Positions 60,301 through 63,879 of a stretch of 63,879 nt of DNA are shown here, piece by piece. Within the stretch, counting starts at the first letter, position 1. Each line of letters opens with the position of its first letter. Under the pieces are notes generated by a model that was not told where the DNA came from, ran no database searches, and saw only the letters and a program-made list of their open reading frames with translations. The stretch comes from Ettlia oleoabundans (Eukaryota; Chlorophyta; Chlorophyceae; Chlamydomonadales). Made by a program: the position numbers and the translations under genes. The stretch covers positions 1 through 63,879 of the forward strand of contig JAAMXP010001057.1 in assembly GCA_019693395.1 (NCBI GenBank). Reading direction: 5' to 3'.

Positions 60301-63300
60301 TTGCCTGCAGACGCGCTCAAGGCTGTGGTGCTGGGTGCTTATAAGGATGCAGCAGCGCTGTCAGCTTGCCCGTGGCTGCCCCACCCAAGCAGCCGTGTGG
60401 CAGCTGCCAGCGGGGCGGGACAGGTGGCTGCCTTGCGTGAGGCGCTGCTGCAATGTGCACGCAACACGGGGCACGGCCAGGGCGGCATTGTTCAGCCAAT
60501 GGTGGCGCTTGCAGTGGGCCTGATCGAGGCGGGCACCGGCAGCGGCTTCGGCGCCAACAAGACGTCCAATGCTGCCGCCGCAGCTGCTGCTGCAGTGACG
60601 GCTTTAGGTGCTTCAGCAGAGAGTGCAGCAGACAGCCCACAGAGTGGCGGCACAGATGATGCTACAGAAGTCTCAGACATGGGTGCCAGCTCATCGACGC
60701 CAGCTCAGCATGCCGCCAGCCTGGGCACTCGCCTGCTGCTGGAGTTGTTTGAGGCAGGCAGGGACTTTAGAAAGGACATCATCTGCCTCTGCCAGAGCAG
60801 ACTGATCGGCGCAAAGGTGCGGGCAGGCAATGTCCATCACTGAGGTTGTTGTGCCTGTTGCAACAGCTTTGGCACATTGCGACACCATACCATGCCTCGA
60901 TTTCAGCCGCTTGGAACCCCTTCACTGTGGCTGCTGCTATAATATGCACTTGGCCAGCTGAGCACACTTTGCCTGATTTCAACAGGGAGTGCTACCATGC
61001 TCCGGCTGCATTACAGGAGGAGGTAGCGGCACCGTACGTGCGCCTCCTTGCGCTCCTCATGCGTCGAAACCAGGCCACCATTGGGGGTGAGCAGCTGGCT
61101 GTCTACTGCATGTCGTGTAATGCTGTGTTTTCTTTTGTGTGGTCCAAACTACCAACTTGCACAGGGAGCGCACTGGTGAAACTCCTGCTGGCTAGCCCTG
61201 CAGTGGCCCCAGGTCACTGGAACTGCCTGCTGTTTAAAAGCGGCCCTGCCAGTAGTATACCGGAGAGCTCAATCCTCCCTTGTGGAATCGTGTCCGTAAA
61301 TGTTCTTCTTTGGTTGCAGATCACGTGGCTGAGCTGAAGCTTTCTTTTGAGCACCTGGCCTTCCTGCCACCACACGCCGCCCTGGCCCTGCTGCTGGCGG
61401 TGTGGCCCATGTGCAGGCGAGTTGTTGCTGAGCTGCTCAAAAGCAGGGCAGGGCAGGACTTGGTGCTTGTGGTGGGTAGGGGCAGTGGTTCATTTCAGGT
61501 TTACGTTGATGTACTGCAGACCTGCCCACAGAAGCAGGCGCTGGCCACTGCTTATTGTGTTGATGGCGTTTCAGCAGTACGATAGATGCAGGATGTCCCT
61601 GCATAGTGCGTGTAACATGTAGTCAAGTGTGCCTTGTTCACAGCTGCCGGTAGGCCTTCTGAGACTTGTGTATGCTTTCTTATGTGCTTCAGGAGCAGAC
61701 GGGACGTGCAGGACTATGTGGTTGTACTTCTACGCAAGGCAATGTTCAGGTGGGTGATGACGTTGGTCACTGCATGGTGCCTCCACGTGTGCATGGCTGG
61801 GTGGACTGCAATGAAGTAAGCAGTTATGCAGGAGGATGGCTGTAGCGGCCAGGGTCACCTGTCCCGTGAACCTCCCTCATTCGGGTTTTTTTCACCTCCC
61901 CACCAGCACCGCCATGGTCCTTGCCTTCCCTCTTAATGGCCCCACAGCCGTGACCTCCATGCCCGCCTGCTGGCTGCCCGCGGCTTCCTCCACACCATCA
62001 CCCAAGAACTTCAAAGCAGCAGCGGCGGCGAGGGCCCAGGATTTGACGCAAGCGAGCCCGGCCCCAGCCAGGTATGCACGCTGGCGCCCGTGCTGCTCCT
62101 AGTGCAGTGTCTGGCTGCTACTGTCGCTGTTGGAACGATGCCAGGTCACCAACAGTTGTCTGCCCATAGCAACAAACGGGTCTGACTTCAATTTAGACAA
62201 CAACCACGCTTTCTCCCTCTTCCTTTCCTCCCGTCTCAGGTCAGCATGAGTCAGCTCAGCTCCCTGACAGGGGCCGGCGGCGATGGCGCCACTCTTTTGC
62301 ACGAGGCCATGTCGTTTTTGCGGCGCTGCCTTACGCAGGTGTGCTGGTGGTATAGCTGTTGCATTCCCAAGTGCCTCACTCAGCTATGCTGGGGTAGTAG
62401 ATGTTGCTTTCCCTCTGCCTCATGCAGTTGTGGTGCAACTGTACCCTCAGAAGTTCCTCAATCTGTGGCAGTGATGGAAACAAGCTTCGCAACCAGTCAA
62501 TTTGCCCAGGCTGTGCACCATGCGAGTATACCAAGCCTCCAGCGCCTCCCCCCACCTGTAACCCTTCCCTGACACGGCCCCCTCGTCTATACCCTGCAGC
62601 AACCTGAAGTGCAACGGGTGGTGTACGAAGGATTGCCGGCGTTGCTGGCGGCTGACCCATCCGTGCAGGTGTGGTAGGGGCGAAGTGAGGGGTGGCTGCG
62701 TGGTTGATCTCAAGTGAGGGGTTGGGGTTGGGGTGGGGTGGGCTCAGAGGTGGATCAGTAGGTGCATGAATAGATGTGTGTGGGGGTCTAAGCGACCACA
62801 TGGTGTGATTTTTGTTTTCGACGCCAGTGTGCTTCTGGCCCACACACCCGCGCACAATCAGCCTCTTTCTGTCCCTTTGCAGGACAGCGTGGTGGAACCG
62901 CTGCTGCCACACTTCCTCCAGTTTTACGAGAGTACTGACCAGATCCACCCTGTACTAAAGCTGGAGGCATGCGCACGCTTACAGGCACGATGCGTGTGCA
63001 CCAGGGTTGGCCCTGTTTGGGGCTCGCTGGATGTTGTCATGCTTAAAGCGATTGGCAGATCCCCATCCCGCTTTTGAAGATGCGGCGTAGGTGGTGGATG
63101 TATCCATCACCCCTGCTGCATTGAGCATTTCTACAGCATTGAAACTGCTTGGAGGCAGCAACACGGTCTGGTGCTGCTTGCACTGCTGCAGTGGCTGGCT
63201 GCTCTATTCCCAGAACTCGCTGCGACCCACATAGCTGCCCACCTGCACCCCACTGCTTTTTGCAGGGAGAATGTGTGAGGCTTGTGGAGCCGCTGCCCCA

Positions 63301-63879
63301 CCTGCTGGCAGCTGTGCGCCGCTTGCTGCTGGCGGTGGGCATCTCGGAAGGCACTGAAGGTGGCAGCACAGGTGGGTCTTCTCGCTGTTTGGGGGCATGG
63401 CCTGGGGCAGTGGGTGTGGGTTGTAGGAGAATGGGCCTTGCTGATTTGTTTGGGCACTAATGCGACTGTTTTTGTGCGCTGATGTTGCACAGGTGTTGAT
63501 GGTGGGATGTAACCAGCCATACTCTCACCTTCAGCCACACCCACAAGCACACCCACAAGCACACCCACAAGCACACCCACCCATCATCACACCCACTTAC
63601 CCACCCCTTAAAAACCAATGCGTACATTCCACCGTCCCCAAACAACCCTTACATTGTGCAGCTGGCGGGAGGGACGACAGCAGCGCCACAGCTGTGCTGC
63701 GGTCACACTTTGCTAAGCTGCGTGAGAGGCTGGTGGACTCTACTGTGGAGGATTTTAGCTTAGATGCCACCGCAGGTGGGTGTCATAATCATGGTTTCTG
63801 GTTCATGATTGTATAGAGTATGCTTCAAGCTACAGTAGCCTTGCAGCACTTTGGGCAGTGCCGTTGAGCAGGCAACGAG
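57350..63879 (+). CDS. FANCI: FANCI homologue, 5' two-thirds (3' end beyond window)
   Basis: Nineteen exons give 845 residues to 63775, where the gene runs off the window: 57350-57505, 57742-58038, 58290-58382, 58589-58655, 58891-58984, 59200-59335, 59477-59564, 59843-60001, 60311-60816, 60963-61086, 61165-61212, 61320-61416, 61693-61749, 61948-62071, 62240-62338, 62600-62668, 62883-62984, 63266-63371, 63662-63775. FANCI pairs with FANCD2; the clamp is monoubiquitinated and directs repair of DNA interstrand crosslinks. Matching segments in order: QDLPAVVHQLLMLSTRG, LLHIDMAVKHDAELG, LGTRLLLELFEAGRDFRK, FEHLAFLPPHAAL, VVVLLRKAMF, MSFLRRCLTQ, HFLQFYESTDQIHPVLKLEA and VDSTVEDFSLD. Introns after 61416 and 62984 have GC donors. 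The exon at 60963 is the weakest: acceptor 60986 looks better but breaks phase. Confidence 0.87.
63541..63576. repeat. Three-copy 12-bp tandem repeat in FANCI intron
   Basis: CCACAAGCACAC three times without change, in the intron between 63371 and 63662. Confidence 0.9.

Noticed and set aside
63535..63600. CRISPR-like short repeats
   Set aside because: Direct 12-mers without spacers, inside an intron of a eukaryotic gene.
1..63879. Bacterial-type operon, defence island or mobile element
   Set aside because: All supported genes are spliced eukaryotic genes; no transposase, reverse transcriptase, integrase or long terminal repeats were seen.

Overview
This window is nuclear DNA from a euk­aryote, almost certainly a chlorophyte green alga. 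The genes are dense and intron-rich, and nearly every 3' splice site reads TGCAG. TGTAA motifs, the usual green-algal poly(A) signal, follow several genes. Other signs are proteins with apparent chloroplast or thylakoid targeting, Ala/Gln-rich low complexity, and families typical of plants and algae (a DUF2358 lumen protein, a mTERF-like pair, an EGF-bearing exostosin, a plant-type PRPP synthase). I built exon-intron models by hand from open frames, splice signals, phase agreement and family conservation. Two genes run off the ends: a VPS26 homologue at the left and a FANCI homologue at the right.

Left part (1-8.7 kb): a 5' part of a retromer VPS26 gene (minus), divergent from a tandem pair of mTERF-like genes (plus). 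Middle block (8.7-31.3 kb), all minus: a three-RRM protein (A), a 1,496-residue Ala/Glu-rich protein, a plant-type chloroplast membrane protein with CREST-like motifs, two more RRM genes of the same family (B and C), a DUF2358 thylakoid-lumen protein, and a TMEM41/VTT membrane protein. The last one is divergent from a plus-strand block (31.7-47.3 kb): a PRPP synthase, a 22-exon EGF-exostosin (GT47), and a lone helical-repeat gene with two compensating frame breaks. Right part: a 14-exon ARM-like/SAM-like/EF-hand gene (minus) divergent from a GT10 fucosyltransferase (plus), then the FANCI homologue (plus).

The genes are mostly unrelated housekeeping functions (endosomal sorting, organelle gene expression, RNA binding, lipid scrambling, nucleotide synthesis, Golgi glycosylation, crosslink repair). 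They are not an operon or a dedicated system. The most unusual points are these: an in-frame TAG that cuts off a still-intact third RRM in gene C; one intron position shared by five RRMs across three genes; about 8 GC-AG introns among roughly 105; two compensating one-base shifts in the helical-repeat gene; a diverged extra copy of an exostosin exon beside an assembly gap; and a FANCI homologue in an alga. I found no tRNA, rRNA, CRISPR array or complete transposon.
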